A stretch of DNA of 64,000 nucleotides from Pelodera strongyloides (GCA_036852015.1 JAANDG010000239.1:62001-126000), one strand, 5' to 3'. Positions 12,697-27,516 are shown, counted from the stretch's first letter. The notes: generated by a model from the sequence alone, not told the origin. Translations and numbers: made by a program.

Positions 12697-15600
12697 CCCG
12701 CCTTCAGGATTCGAAGACGGTCGCCTGTCTTCTGAGCACAACGGAATCGAATTTGTTATATCCCGTTGCGATGCGTTGCACACGAGATATACGAAAAGTT
12801 TATTCGTAAACTCTAAACACAATTAATACACGACGATGTAGACGGTGGAGTACGGGCACGTGTACTTCTGTAGATCCCCAGAGTACATCCACAGCACAGC
12901 AGTAGTCGAGTCGAGTCCTCAGCAGGCTTGGCAGCAGGTCCTAGTGTAGTCGCACTTGTCTTGGGTGACTCTCATACTGTGCTCGACTCGCATCCTTATA
13001 TTACTCTTTTCGTATGCTAATTACTTTCGAAATACTTTCGAAACAGACAATTCTAAATCTTGTTTACACAAATATACGTATGCCCAATAGCATACGTTAC
13101 ACCCTTTCCCTAATTGGAACTCCAATTACAAAATAAAGGGCATACTTGAAACAAGTACTTACTCAATGCTGCTTGTTCGCAGTCTTTCGCACATGCGGGC
13201 TGTAGCGCTCCGGTGGACGGCTTCGGCGGGTACTCCTGCGGCACTGCACATCGTCCTGGGTCGTAGGTTCTAACGACGTAGATTCCGAGCTTCTCTTATC
13301 CAAGCTTTCTTGTGTCGTAGCCGTCTTCTTCGATATATCCAATATCGTTTCCTTCTCGCCGAAGTCCAGTTCCATCCAAACTCTCGGACGTTCTCGCAAT
13401 TGGTCGGTACGTCGAATCCAATCGCCTTTACTAGTGTGCACACGGTACGTTGTGTCACTCGTCCGTTCCATAATTCTTCCGGGAAACCACTTCACCGGTT
13501 CGTTGTAACATCGCGCGTAGACTGTCATTCCTTCGACGAAGTCTGGCGAGTCCTTCTTTCTGGCCAAGAACTCTCTTGGTGTCGAATCACTACCTACATT
13601 CCCCCTTCCCAGTTCTTGAGCCAACTGCTTCTTGGGTATCTGCAGCAAACCACACTGCGGAGAGTAGGATAGCTTAATTCCTTTCTTATCACAAAACCGT
13701 TCCAACTTTTGGAAATCCTGAACCTTAGAGCTGTACTTTTGCCTGTCGCAGGTCTTACCTCTGCTCACAGCAGACTTCCTAGCCCTTTCTGAGGTCCTAA
13801 CTAGAGTGGGGTCAATATGAGCTGAGTGACTCACGTGAGTCACTCATTTGGAGGCGAATCATGGAGTGATTCGCTCTGAGCGGGATTCGCGCGACCGACT
13901 CTTCTGATGAGTCACTCATCGAAAGAGTGCCCCGGGCAACTCAAGCTGAGATTCACTCATGACACAATAATTACTCATGAATCCCCCTTGAGTCGTTCAT
14001 GATTCAATAATTTAGTTTGGCGAAAAACAATCAAGGAAGTTGTTTTATCGATAAAGTACAGCTAATACAATCATAAATCTTCTTTAAATTAAAATTTTGA
14101 ACAAATTTGACCACTTTTGGTACTTAATATTAGTATTACAACATAGGGTACCCTCTATAATATCAAAAAACAGCAGCTGTGAAGTTGAAAAGTTGTTCTT
14201 TTTTAATCCAAACAATGTTTTGAATTTTTATAATAGTTATTTGTGAGTTATTGTGGAGTTATTGTGGCATCAATGACATACAATGAAATATCCTGTAAGT
14301 TATCAGTAACTGTGCCCATTCTTGACAACAAACATAGTAAAAGTTATTTAAAACTGTATAATCATTATTATTTAAAAGTTATTTGGATGTAAATCCATTT
14401 TTGAGCACCATCGTGAGTTGATTCGGAGTTGAATCGGAGTTCCGAGCGCGAGTTGATTCCTGATTCACGATTTTGCCCGCATGCGAGCCGACTCTGATTC
14501 AGAGTGCCCTCTTCTTTCGGGAGTGACTCCGACTCTGATTCGGCTCGAGATTTGAGAAATGCGGCGAATCACTCAATGATTCGTCGATTTTGAGTCAATC
14601 ACAAAAATTAGTTGCTTTGACCCCACTCTAGTCCTAACTGTATTCACCACGAATACTTCTCTCTGTGCTAAAGATTTCAGATCATTTAATGATAAACCAA
14701 CCTTGACCTGAAGATCCCGTCCGAAAATTGACGGCGCATTCGTTCCCAATACATGTAGTTGCACTGCATGTCGGACGTTTCCAACCAGTATTTCCACGGT
14801 GCACTTTCCTTTGAATGCAATCTTCCCTCCAGTGTAGCTCTCTGCGTCGTAATTCACCGGTACCAGTCTTGGTTTTCCCACATTCCTCCAAGTCGCTTCA
14901 TTGATTATCGACAGTGCTGCACCAGTGTCGAGTTCCATTTCAATGTTCTTTCCTTGAATCTTCACGGGCAACATGATCGGTGGTTCAAAATGGTGAATAT
15001 ACGGTCTTACAGCGTAAGTTCTAGGATCACTGTAATCAAGGTTAATTGAGCCTAAACGGGGCTCCTCAACTTCATTATGAGTATCAAATGTATGGATCTG
15101 ATGGTTCCTCCGAACCTTTCTATTCTTATAGTCTTTAGCAAAGTGACCTAGCTTGTCACAATTGTAACACCTTACTGACCTTTCTTTGTCCTGCCATCGC
15201 TGTTCCTTGCGCTTTCCTGCCTCGTACTGCTGCTGATTTACTTCGTATGCATCGGTAGAGCTTCGTCCTTGGTGCAGCGAACTCCTTTCAGCTGTTTCCA
15301 CCTTCTGTGCCAACTGTAGAGCCTTGATTGCTTCCAAGTCCTCTTCTAACAGTAGTCTCTCTCGCACAGTATCACTACTCATACCTCTTATAAATTGCAT
15401 CGCAAGTATACAATCTTTAACATTCTTAACCTTGTCAAACTCACATTTACCTGCCAATCGTTCCAATTCCCTGTAGAACTCCTCCATTGTCTGGCCAGGT
15501 CGTTGCTTCTCCATGAGCAACTTGTGACGGTAGGTTATCAGCATCTGTTTCTTGCAGTATCTTTCCTTGAGAATCCTCACAATCGACTTGAAATCCAACG

Positions 15601-18600
15601 AGCGCGGTTCCTTTGGCGCTGTCCACGCTGTCATTGCCTCGTACGTCTCCGGTTGCAGCAGCGAAAGTAGTGTGAGCACTTTCTTCTCGTCCTGTGTCAC
15701 ATCTCTCAGGTCCAGCTGTATCTGCAGTCTCGCAATCCAAACATCCAGATTCGAAACTTCCGGGTCGAACATCTCCATTCTCATTCTTCCGTCCATCGTG
15801 AGCTCGAATCGCTGAACGCCAATGTTATATCCCGTTGCGATGCGTTGCACACGAGATATACGAAAAGTTTATTCGTAAACTCTAAACACAATTAATACAC
15901 GACGAAGTAGACGGTGGAGTACGGGCACGTGTACTTCTGTAGATCCCCAGAGTAGATCCACAGCACAGCAGTAGTCGAGTCGAGTCCTCAGCAGGCTTGG
16001 CAGCAGGTCCTAGTGTAGTCGCACTTGTCTTGGGTGACTCTCATACTGTGCTCGACTCGCATCCTTATATTACTCTTTTCGTATGCTAATTACTTTCGAA
16101 ATACTTTCGAAACAGACAATTCTAAATCTTGTTTACACAAATATACGTATGCCCAATAGCATACGTTACAGAATTGAAGGAACCGGAGACAACCGGTATC
16201 GGACGCAGCCACCGTGGGATCGTGGCACACCCAAGAAGACAACACGCCCACAATCCAGAAACCAATCGATGTGACGGACCGATGGCGACTGAAAAAACCC
16301 CCAAACCTCACCTCAGGGCTTGCAACCCACGGATCGAGGTCGTCGTCTATATGCAAAACATGTTGCAAAAAGAAAAATAAACCGATTGGATTCCCGGATT
16401 GGACTCTGGAAACGTACGATTACGATTATGCCCTTTAACATTCGAACAGTAGCATCTGACGTGATGCTATCGAGCCCCTTAAAGTCAACGGAAAAAATTA
16501 TTTATGATATTATCTGCCTCCGTGAAACTCGCTCACACACCCTCACGACCGAACCCTCAAAAGATGGCCACCTCATCGTAAGAGGCGCACGCGACCCCAC
16601 AACACAGGCTGGCGGTGTCGGATTCATTATACATCCATCCTTCGCACAGCATATCCCGGCAACTGAAATCTTCGGCCCCGCATCGGAAGAGTTATCATCG
16701 CAGTCGACAACCGCCGAACACTAAGTGTACGTCGGATACTGTCCAACCCAGGACAGTCACCTCACGCCTCAGTCACCTTCGATTTGCGGACGATTTGGTT
16801 CTCATTGCGCACTCATCCCAAGAAGCCGACAACTTGCGGCGAGAAGTGGACTCCTCAACATCTACCCATGGATTACGTATAAATATTCAGAAGACGGTTC
16901 TGATGCGGAATAAGCACGCAGATCTACATCCTGTCTCCTTCCACAGCAACCCTCTCCCCGAAACCGATTCCTTCGTCTACTTTGGACGGAAAATCAACAT
17001 GCAGAAAGAGCTTGCTTCGGAAATCCTGCGCCGTCAGCGTGCCGGATGGGCTGCTTATCATCGCATCGAACCTGTGCTCCGAGCATCCCGGGACATCAAA
17101 CTGAAGGCTAACCTGTTCAATTCAACTGTCATCCCAGCTCTCACATACGCTGGTGAAACGTGGGCCTTCACGGAGAAAACCGAACGAAAGCTGCGAATAA
17201 CCCAAGCGAACCTCGAGCGAAGAATGGTTGAAATAACTCTCCGCCAACAACGAGAACAAAACCTCCACAATGCCGATCTTCGAAGACTCACACAAGTTCA
17301 CGACGCTGTCGACCGAGTGAACTATTCTAAACACAGATGGGCAAGACATATAATGCGCCGCACTGACAATCGCTGGAAAATTGAGCTGACAGAATGGAGG
17401 CCGTACAATTACAAACGCCGGGGAGGAAGACCTCCTATGCGATCGGCTGATTCAATTCGATTCCGTTGTGCTCGGAAGACGGGTAACCCATATATCCCCT
17501 GGCAACGCCTCGCCAGGAATCGTGTACAATGGAATGCAACGTGGGACTCGCAGCTGTCAAATCGACCTTGACGCTGGAGTACGAGTCGTCAATTTTTGAG
17601 AAAATTGTTGTACAAAAGTTATTAGAATTCGTTATCAATAATCAGGTTATTCCGCATGAACAACATGACTTCTTTAAGAACCGATCAAGAGAAACAGCAT
17701 TACTTTGCTCATTAAATCATTTGTCGCTTGCTATAGAAAATAAGAAACAAGTAGAGATAATTTACTTTGATTTTGCCAAGACGTTTGATCGGGTCTCCCA
17801 CAAGAAGCTGCTTTGCAAATTAGTAGACATGCAATTTCCTTCTTTTATATGTAAATGGAAAATAGGCTTAGTGATCGCAAAATGTTTGTGAGAGTTGGTG
17901 ATATCAAATGTTGTAGATTGTACTAGTGGTGTGCCACAGAGATCAGTATTAGGTCCAATCCTATTCTCGTTGCGTACCTCCCATCTAGCAATGTCGTTGA
18001 GAAGCCTTGGTATTTCATTTGTAATGTATGCAGATGACATAAAAATATACAGTACTATTAATGATCCTGTAGATTGAATTTTAGTTCAACGCGCAATAAA
18101 TTTGGTGCATGATTGGTCAATTGAGTTTCAGTTACCTTTGGCCCCTCATAAGTGCCAAGCACTGTACATTGGCCCAAACAATTCAAAAGTGGACTACATT
18201 TGTAATTCGGTTGTTATTGAAAAGGTGCAGATCAAAGACCTAGGTTTTATCATGACAGATGATTTATCCTTCTCTAAACATATTTCCTTTGTTTGTGCCC
18301 AAGCAAGAAAAAGAATGTTTGCTCTCTTTCGCACTCTGAAAACTCGGAAGGCAAACCTTTTGGTTCTTGCATATTCTCTTTATGTACAGTTTTGGCTCTA
18401 ATTTGGCTCTACCATTCTTATTTGACGTTTTTTGGGAAAAACAAATCATTCTAGCAAATCAAGCATGGCGAGAAACCCTAGAATAATGAAAATTAGAAAA
18501 AATGTGATTTTATAAGTATTTGACGGTTTCAAACCCGAAAAACGGCCGTCTCATAAGTTTAAATGCAAGTTTTAGAGTAGAACGGGGCTTCGAAAATTCT

Positions 18601-21600
18601 AATTATATTTATCCAATTCGGGCAACTAAACACGCGATAAGCTTCGTTTTTTTTTAAGTAACGACCTACTTATTGAACAGAGTATTCCCGTGTGGAGTGC
18701 CGTAGGTGCGGCTCGTTCAAAGCATGAAGTGTGTAGTACTGTATGCAATTCTAAACAATATCGAAATACGAGTTAACAATACTTACGTGTTTTTTCCTGA
18801 ATATGCTTGAATGGGTCTTCGATAATGTGCAGAAAAAGAGAGAGTGACGTTACGGTTTCATCCTGCAACAAAATATTTACGGTTTCATCCTGTAACAAAA
18901 AAAAAGCCGGCCGGTAGAGCCGGAAAAGCCGGAAGCCGGAAAAGGCAAAATACCGGCCGGTTTTTGGCATCCAGTACCCCTACTTGCTTATGTTTCATAT
19001 GCAAAGGAGCATAAATTAGAATAAAAACTAGATCCCAATTAGACCCCACAATTTGCATGGTAACGTCAGTCGAATGGAGATCCAGAATCATATTATACTT
19101 TTCCACAACCATGAGTCACTTTGTAGACTTTAGAGGGGAAGGAAGTGGATTAAAGGGAATATGTAAGCCCTTTTTGAAGTTAAGCTGTGTTGATAGAATG
19201 TATGTTGCCCATTAAGGAAACAACAACAAAAGTTGTCCAAAGATTCCCAGTTAACAGAAAATAAACTACCAAGTCGCCCTTTCCATAGTAAACGCGTTCA
19301 TGCGATTCATGCCCTATCCGAGTATGCGCTTCGCACTTGCGAAAATGACAAATGCCTGTCCATGTTCGAGTCAATGTCAATGACAAGGTCCCGCTGCGAT
19401 TTTGCATCTAGTAAGGATCTATTTCAAAATAGTACTGATCTATTTCAAATAATACGGATCTGATACACTTTCGTTGCGGGACTATGTCAAACGCGTCATT
19501 CGCATGGGTTACGTTTGACATTCATGTAAAATGGCCTGAACATGGACAGGCATTTGTCATTTTCGCAAGTGCGAATCGCAAACATGGACAGGGCATTACT
19601 GACACGGTGCCATACATCGACGGGTGCAATGGAAATTCTTTCAAATATGCATGCAGATATTGAAAAATAGCATTATTCAGAGACATATTTTCATGCAAGT
19701 TCGAATGGGATGGGTGTAAGGATTGACTTAAATGTGAAGAGGATGATAGGTTAGTTCCTTTTCTCTTTTTATCATTCATTAGTTTGTTGAATGGTTGCGT
19801 TCTTTTACAGTTTAAGTCTATGACATTCGACATTGCCATCTGATTTTCCCTAAAGGTGTGTGGTGGTTTTTTTTCCTAGGACGCTAAGATCGGCGAAGAA
19901 ATGTAGCAGGTATTCTTAGGTATGAAACAAAACACGACAGTAAATATATTCAATAATAATAATAATAATTTATTGACACATTATATAAAATATATAAGTG
20001 TGCATCATATAAATGATGATGAGAAGGTTGGCAAATTAAGCCGCATGTAACGATTAGCTTGAGGTTCGTTTATAAGAAAAGAGTAACACCTTGCAACAAA
20101 TCAATTACCAATAAAATTGAGTGTTTCGCCATAGTTGATTTTTTGAATTTTCGTGCATTACCTCAGGAAATAAAACAATAACATAACACACACAATAGTG
20201 AATTATAAGATAAATCTATATACTACGGCATGCCTAAGAATAGTTTCTACCTAGCCACCTTTCTCAAATTCTAGCATCCGTAATATACCTCCACCCGCAG
20301 TAATTCGAATGCGCTATGCACGAAAATTCATATACCGCACATGGTAGTTTTTGTGGATAAGCCACAGGCGTGCTACTCAAGGATACAGGTAAAATGATTA
20401 AATACAAGTTTGCTTCATGGATTGTTCACTGAGGTTGGTTCCATACATACATGTTTGCACATGTTTGATTCTGATATAATTCTTTTAGAACGCAGATAAA
20501 CATAACAAATACGATTCGATGTAGATAACAGTTGAAAATAGATACGAAACGAAATAACAGAGGTGAAAGTAAATATGATATTTAGGTTTCTTCGTGACTT
20601 TTCCATGATGTAGATGTAGCTGCAAACTCTAATGGCCGTTTTTAGAAGATTTCTAAATGAATGTGATGATTAATTCGTTCTTGGAATATAGGTATATTCC
20701 CTTAAACCCGACTGTGATATCATTTTCTTCGAAAACTATTTAGAATTTGAGTGATGTCTGACGATTTCAATAGCCTTTTAAATGTTTTAGAATCATGTGC
20801 CTTTAGCAATTGTTCTGGCATTTTGTTTAGCCATCTGGCCGTACGCAGAAAGAAACTGTGATAAAACGGGTTACGCTTTGCCAAAGGAACATGATATTCG
20901 AATGACGATAATCGTCCTCGAGTAGGCTTCATTACGTAATATTTACTGAAGGAGTTGGCTAGTTCGCCTTTCAAAAGTTTGAATGTGAATATAAGGTCGT
21001 GTTGGATTCTTCTTTGTTGCAATGAAAGCAGGTTAAACTTACGTAATCGGTCTGAGTAAGATGGGATCAGGGTGCATTTTGGGTAACATTTTTGAAAGAT
21101 CATGCGAGTGATTCTTGATTGCACTTTTTCGACACGTAGTTTATCTTTTTTGAGATACGGATTCCAGACAACGCTTGCAAACTCTAACAGAGGACGGACC
21201 CAAGTTTTATACGATTTTACGAGAATCAGAGGATTTCGCTGCTTAATGCTCTTAGTAAGAGCATACCAAACACCCATACTTTTCGTACATATATTAGAAA
21301 TGTGGTCAACAAAATGCCAATTATCTTGTATCTGAATTCCCAAATCTCTCATAGAAGAAACCACTCCCAATTGAGTTCCATTCACACTATACTTATACTT
21401 ACAGTTTTTCTTTCCCATATATAGAACCTTACATTTTTCACTAGCCAACTCAATTTGCCAATCGATACAGTACTTCGACAACGTATCTAGCGACTTTTCT
21501 AACGAGAGATTGGCACTCAAAGCTTCATGTGGTTGATAATCACAGTAGATTTTACAATCATCAGCAAAACATCGTATGTGTATGTTAGGAGAAGTTCGAA

Positions 21601-24600
21601 TGACATTGGGAAGATCACATATATACAAAAGAAACAATATAGGACCAAGTACAGAGCCTTGAGGCACACCAGATGTAGCATTAAATTCATCAGACAAACA
21701 GTCATTTACTTTTACTTGAAATGTTCTACGCGCTAAGAAATCAGACAACCAGTGAATTAACTGAAGAGGAAAGCCCAGCATTTGAAGTTTGAAGAGCAAT
21801 TTGGAGTGAACCACCTTATCAAAGGCTTTTGCAATGTCTAAGTATATAACATCTACACATTCGCCTTTTTCATAAGAAGAGAGCCATTGTTTCTGTACAT
21901 CAAGCATCTGTAGGTCTACAGATTTCCCCCTTATAAACCCATATTGTTCTGCTGGCATACAATTTAACCGTTCAATATATTTGTACAATTGATGTTTTAC
22001 TATCATTTCCATAGTCTTGCAAACAGCACTGTTAATACATATAGGTCTGAAGTGTACTGGATATTTAGGCTTCGGAACCTTAGGAACAGGAGTTACGATA
22101 GATTTTCTCCAAATGTTAGGCATTCTACCCGTTTCTATAGAGATATTATAAATAAAAGACAATGGTTCTGATAATTCACCTTTACAAAATTTCAAGAAAA
22201 ACTGAGGAATCCCGTCTGATGTCAAAGAGAACGAATTTTTTAGTCTACCAAGTGATTTACACACGTCTTGAGGAAAAATAACCGGTAGTGAAGCATTAGT
22301 ATGGATATCTGATCTAGAATACATCATTGGAAAAGTGCCATTGTCACGCGTGAATACAGACTCAAACTGATTTCCTAAGAGGTTTGCCTTTTCATAGCTA
22401 TCATAAACACATTGGTCATTGAGTGGTTTGTGAATTACACCAATTGATGATTTACCTTTAATACGAGAATTTACGTATGTATAAAATTTCTTCCCAAATT
22501 TGTTCTCAAAAGCTTTATTTTCCTTATAGGCATAAAACCTCTCCAACGATTTGCTAAGTTGAGCGTTTATTCCCTTTATCAAATCACTAATGTGCACCGA
22601 TTTCAAGTTTTTGTTCAAGTTAAACAAGCGTTGTTTTTGATAAACCATATTCTTGATGTATTTTGGAAAACGTGTCAATGGCAATTGCCTGTACTTCAGT
22701 GGAACATAATCCCTAATCAACGAACGTATATAACTAGAAAAGCGTTCTTCCAAGTCGTCAACAGTATTGTATGTCCCAAAATAAGTAACCCAGTCAATTG
22801 AGAGCATAGACTTTATTCGAGGCCAATTAGCACTCTTGAAATCAAGAAAAGGTGTTTGCATATTAATATATTCTATAGTCATATTTATTTGAAAGGTTAT
22901 TAGATTATGATCTGAAGAGCCCAATGGCGGTTCGACCGAACAATTTTTTATTAGGTTAGATGAACTGCAAAATAAATGATCAATAATTCGTCTATCACGA
23001 GTTGGTTCTGTTACATAAAAAGACCATCCCAGGGAGTTTATGAAATCACCGAATTCCCTTTCCTTAGCTAATGTAGGACTTGGGTTTGTAAAATCAAAAT
23101 GAATATTAAAGTCGCCAAGAAGAATAACATCAATTCCCGAAGTAGATAAATTGATAATTTCATCATACAATGAAGTATCAGCTAAAGCAGTACAACCCGG
23201 AAGTCTATATACAACAATAAAACGTATTTTACGAAAAATTAACTAAATCTTCAATATCTACGCAGCACAGTTCAAAATTTGCATTTCCCATGTGTTTTTG
23301 TTCTTTGCATAAAAAACATGAATTTACATAGAGACAAATACCACCACCTTTTTTAGACTGTCTATCAAAACGCAATAATTTGTAATTCCCAGTATGCAAA
23401 ATAGTGCAATCTTTTATATCTTTATTTAACCAAGATTCAACCAGAATTAAAATATCAGGATGTTTAGCAGATAAAAAATGGTGTACATTATTAAGATTTT
23501 TCATGAGACTACGAATATTCATAAAAGATACTAAAATCGTCTCATGTTCCTTAATTTGCCCTCTTAGTTTCCCACCTGCCGGTTAGAACCAACAGAACCC
23601 GCGAAACTATTAGGAGTGAATTTGTTTGGGGGAGGACCCGACCGAGGTCTATTAGTGTGCCGTGGATTTACCCAACCAGGAGGAATGCAAGTCTCAAACG
23701 CCAATTTGGTCCTGTCCACACCATTTTCCGACGCCCACACCAACTTATCATCCCGAAGCTGCCACCTTTGCTGGCCTCCCATACTGTTAAGATAATCCCG
23801 CTGAGTACGCATTTCATTCAAACGTTGCCTCTGTTCGAAAGTCATACTCTCCCTGATGAATACCCTACCCCACTTTGTATCTTTGAGCCGGTGTTTTCTA
23901 CTGAGAATTTTGGAACGGGAAGCACGAGAAGGCATTTCAAGCTTCCACAAAAAAGCATTCATTTTGTATAGGGCACAGGGAGCTTCTGTAATACCTAAGA
24001 ACTTAATCATTGCTTTGAGATTCAATGTCTGGGTTGTCTCCTCCGCTACTTCATTACGAGCAATAGTTTCTTTTGGAAGGTCCATGTTGTGATTAGGAGG
24101 AGGGGGAACATTGGGAACTGAAATAACTAGACTACGGAGTCCTACGCTCCTCCCTGACACTGTCCATTACGAGGCTAGAGGTGCCACTAATAACCCCCTT
24201 AGCCAAAGAAATTAGTTTCTGGACAGCATCAATCAGTTTTCCAGCTTGCCCTGCATCTAGATGTAATCCATCCTGTCCTACTTGAAGCATACCTTCAAGC
24301 TCTACTTCACCCATGCCCAGAATTTCACTGAGCTCAACCTCCTTACGCTTAGGAGAATGCCCCCTAGGCGAAGAACTCCCATCACTATTTCTATCCCTCT
24401 TTGCTGCACTCCTTGGAACAGGAGCGTCTACGCCCTTATCCTTATCCACCTCCATTAAATCTTACAATGAAAGAAAGATATTTACTAACTATTAGTTACA
24501 ATATTGTCAAAAGGAATAATACTGACCGAGGTTGTGTCGCAGAGCCTCGGAAAACCGCCGCGCGCTACGTGAATAGAATTCCTTTGCAGCAGTCTGGCGG

Positions 24601-27088
24601 GTATCAAGATCGTGGATGAAAAAAACCGCTGTTCCGGAGACGCCTTCGGCTGGGGATCCCGATCCCGATACCGAGGCACCTTGGGCTACCGCTTCCAACT
24701 TCCAGATGCCATATTCACCACTCAATTCCCCATGGGGGAAATCCCCGTCTTTTTATCTGCGTGGTTCACATTAGAATGCTATTTTCTGTCCCTAGGGCAT
24801 ATTTCCCCGAGGGAATCGGAGTGGTGAATATGGCCTCAGTTCTGCAATGCATAAGCCCATCGATTGTTGACTATTTTTCTTTGCTCTCATGCTTCTCATG
24901 CTTTCCTAATCCTTCCATTTTATGATTTTGTTACATGTGTACTCGTGTGCTCATTGACCGACTCTCAGTCCCTTACAATTAGATTGATCGTTCGTTTCGT
25001 TGTCCATTTACATTAGTTACAATTTTCTTTCTTGCTTGACCGTTTTGTTAGAATTTGACCGCACTCTCTTAACTTTTATTATGTTCTTCTATGTCATTGT
25101 CATATCCGTGCAGTGCAATAAACATTTTTTATACATATTTTGATCACTGTCAGGTTACGGTATTTATGTGTGAAATGGTTTTTTGACCCAGTGCTGACCC
25201 GACGAGCTAGTGTGCCGACCCGACGCTGACCCCAAAGAATGATGTGCCGACCCGACGTTGACCCCAAAGAGTCGGTATGCCGACACGACGTTGACCCGCT
25301 TTAACTTTTACTGACACGGGGCGCGCACGAGGAGAATGACGCGTCGGTATTTTCCTATTTGGGGTCGGCACTTCGGGTCGGTGAGGAACATAGGTTCGCC
25401 TTTTCCATAGTAAACGCGTTAATCGGAACCATTGCATAAATTTGGTTCCAATGGAACAAATTTCAACTTACATCGGCAAATAGCAAGATTCAAGATGCAG
25501 GGCATGCAAATTCGTATTTACATATTCAGTCGCCTATTTAAATTAACGTCTGGTATGGAAACGCTCGTTTCGCTTTTTTTTGCTCATTTTGAGTGCCTAC
25601 ATATTCGCTTTAAAGCGAAATACCACCCGGTTTGGGGTTTTTTCACCAAAAATAGTTTGAAAAAAGTTATAAACGAAAATAAACATAAAAATACAAACAA
25701 ATAAGTGCATCTTGTATAAAAATGTTCTCAAAGAACCATTTTTTTGCGATTTTGTATGGGAAAATTCGCTTCCCGCGATTTGCCGATTTTAATACTAGCA
25801 CGGCCATGGAAAAATGCACGGTTTGAAAACGGAGGTAAACGCACGGTTCTCCTCTTTTTGTGTGTTTTTTTTTTGTTGAGACCGACCGCTAATTCGCTTT
25901 AAAGCGAATATGTAGGCACTCAAAATGAGCAAAAAAAAGCGAAACTAGCGCTTCCATACCAGACGTTAATTTAAATAGGCGTCTGAATATGTAAATACGA
26001 AATTGGAATGCGCTGCATCTTGAATCTTGCTATTTGCCGATTTAAACTGAAATTTATTCAATCGGACCCAAATTTGTGCAAGGGTTCCGAATTAGCGTTT
26101 ACTATGGAAAAGGCGAGCTTTGTAATTGATTTTCTTTTAAGTGGGTAATTGTAGACAACTTTTGTTATTGTTTCCTTAATGGGCAACACGCATTCTATTA
26201 ATACAGCTTACCTTCAAAAAGGGCCAACATATTCCCTTTAAGGGGACAAGTTTCACAAAGAGGGAAATAGGAGAGATAGAGGGAGAGAGTGTAAGAGAGA
26301 GAGAGAGAGAGAGAGTTAAGAGTGTGTGTAAGAGAGGAGAGCGAGAGACGAGAAATATCCAGAAATAGACGAAGAGACGTGAGTACGCAGATGTGCTTTC
26401 GTGGCTAAGTACTAGTGTCGTTCCATGTTAAGAAGGAGATCGCTGATGATAGAGGTAGAGGCAGAGAGAGAGAGAGACCCTAGAGGAGGAGAGGGATGGA
26501 CAGGAACAGAACACGGAAACAATCGACCAACAGGAGTAGATGACTGAGAGAGAGCAAGGGGAAGAGAGAGAGAAAAAAAAAAAAAAAAAGACGGAAGAGA
26601 GAGAGGGAGAGACGAGAAGAGATCTTATCGTGAGATTCCGGGATGAGATTGTATGTTCTCTCGTAAGGAGAGCGACGATTTGCAATTGAGAGAGGAGGAG
26701 TTTGAGGACCGAGTCGAGCGAGAGAGATGCGCGGCAGAGAGAAGAAACGGATTGGAGCGAAGAGAGAGAAGGGAGACCTCGAGACTGGGAGAGGAAGCGA
26801 TGAGGAACCTTGAACACGTATGCACGATGAAGAGCTCACCAGAGACCGGAGAGGAAGCTTATGAGGAGGGGATGAATGAGCATTAGACCCAGAGCTAGAG
26901 GAGATGCGAGAGACGAGGAGGAGAAGAGACGATGGGGAGAGGACGGGGATCGGAGACAGGCGAAGTAGAGGAGCTGACGGAGGGAGAGGAGAGGAGAGCG
27001 AGAGAGAGCGGAGAGAAGCGGAGAGAGAGCGTGAGAGCGGAGACGGGGGAGAGGAGAGAGGGTTAGAGAGCGAGGAGAGAAGAGAGAG

Positions 27089-27133
<45 letters not shown>

Positions 27134-27176
27134 TTTATGTTTTGTTTTTTAAACTTTTAAAAAAAAAAAGAAGAGA

Positions 27177-27208
<32 letters not shown>

Positions 27209-27438
27209 GGCGCCAGGGACGAGGGTGGGAGAAAACATGAGAAAGAGGAGAGGAGAGAACTAGAAAGATAGTTGAGAGAGAGAGATTCGAAAAGAGAGAG
27301 ATGCGAGACTGAGAGAGAGACTGCGAGACTGAGAGAGAGACTGCGAGACTGAGAGAGAGACTGGAGACTGAGAGGGAGACTGCGAGACGGAGAGAGAGAG
27401 ACTGCGAGACTGAGAGACTGAGAGAGAGACTGCGAGAC

Positions 27439-27516
<78 letters not shown>

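Larger units (their letters stand above)
12754..16170 (-). mobile_element. Internally deleted Ty3/gypsy-like LTR retrotransposon
   Basis: Two 348-bp LTRs (TG...CA) flank the element, and a 5-bp target duplication GAATT lies at 12749-12753 and 16171-16175. On the minus strand there is a primer-binding-site-like TGGCG at the 5' LTR edge (near 15821) and a purine tract AGGGAAAGGG (13102-13111) before the 3' LTR. Coding content is gag plus aspartic protease (14573-15796) and the C-terminal part of an integrase (13163-13801). Reverse transcriptase, RNase H and integrase core are missing, so it must have moved with enzymes from elsewhere. A hAT-like MITE was later inserted. It lies in intron 3 of gene B. 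Confidence 0.92.
19951..24480 (-). mobile_element. Nearly complete CR1/Jockey-group LINE
   Basis: Two ORF regions (ORF1 about 23564-24455, ORF2 20720-23522) and a 3' untranslated region of about 0.75 kb end in an (AAT)n run at 19951-19969, typical of non-LTR elements without poly(A). The 5' limit near 24480 is approximate. It lies in intron 2 of gene B, in the same orientation as the gene. Confidence 0.8.

Noticed and set aside
13802..14630. CRISPR-like array of GAGTCACTCAT repeats
   Set aside because: Eukaryotic context, irregular spacing and concentration at element ends fit subterminal repeats of a hAT-like MITE.
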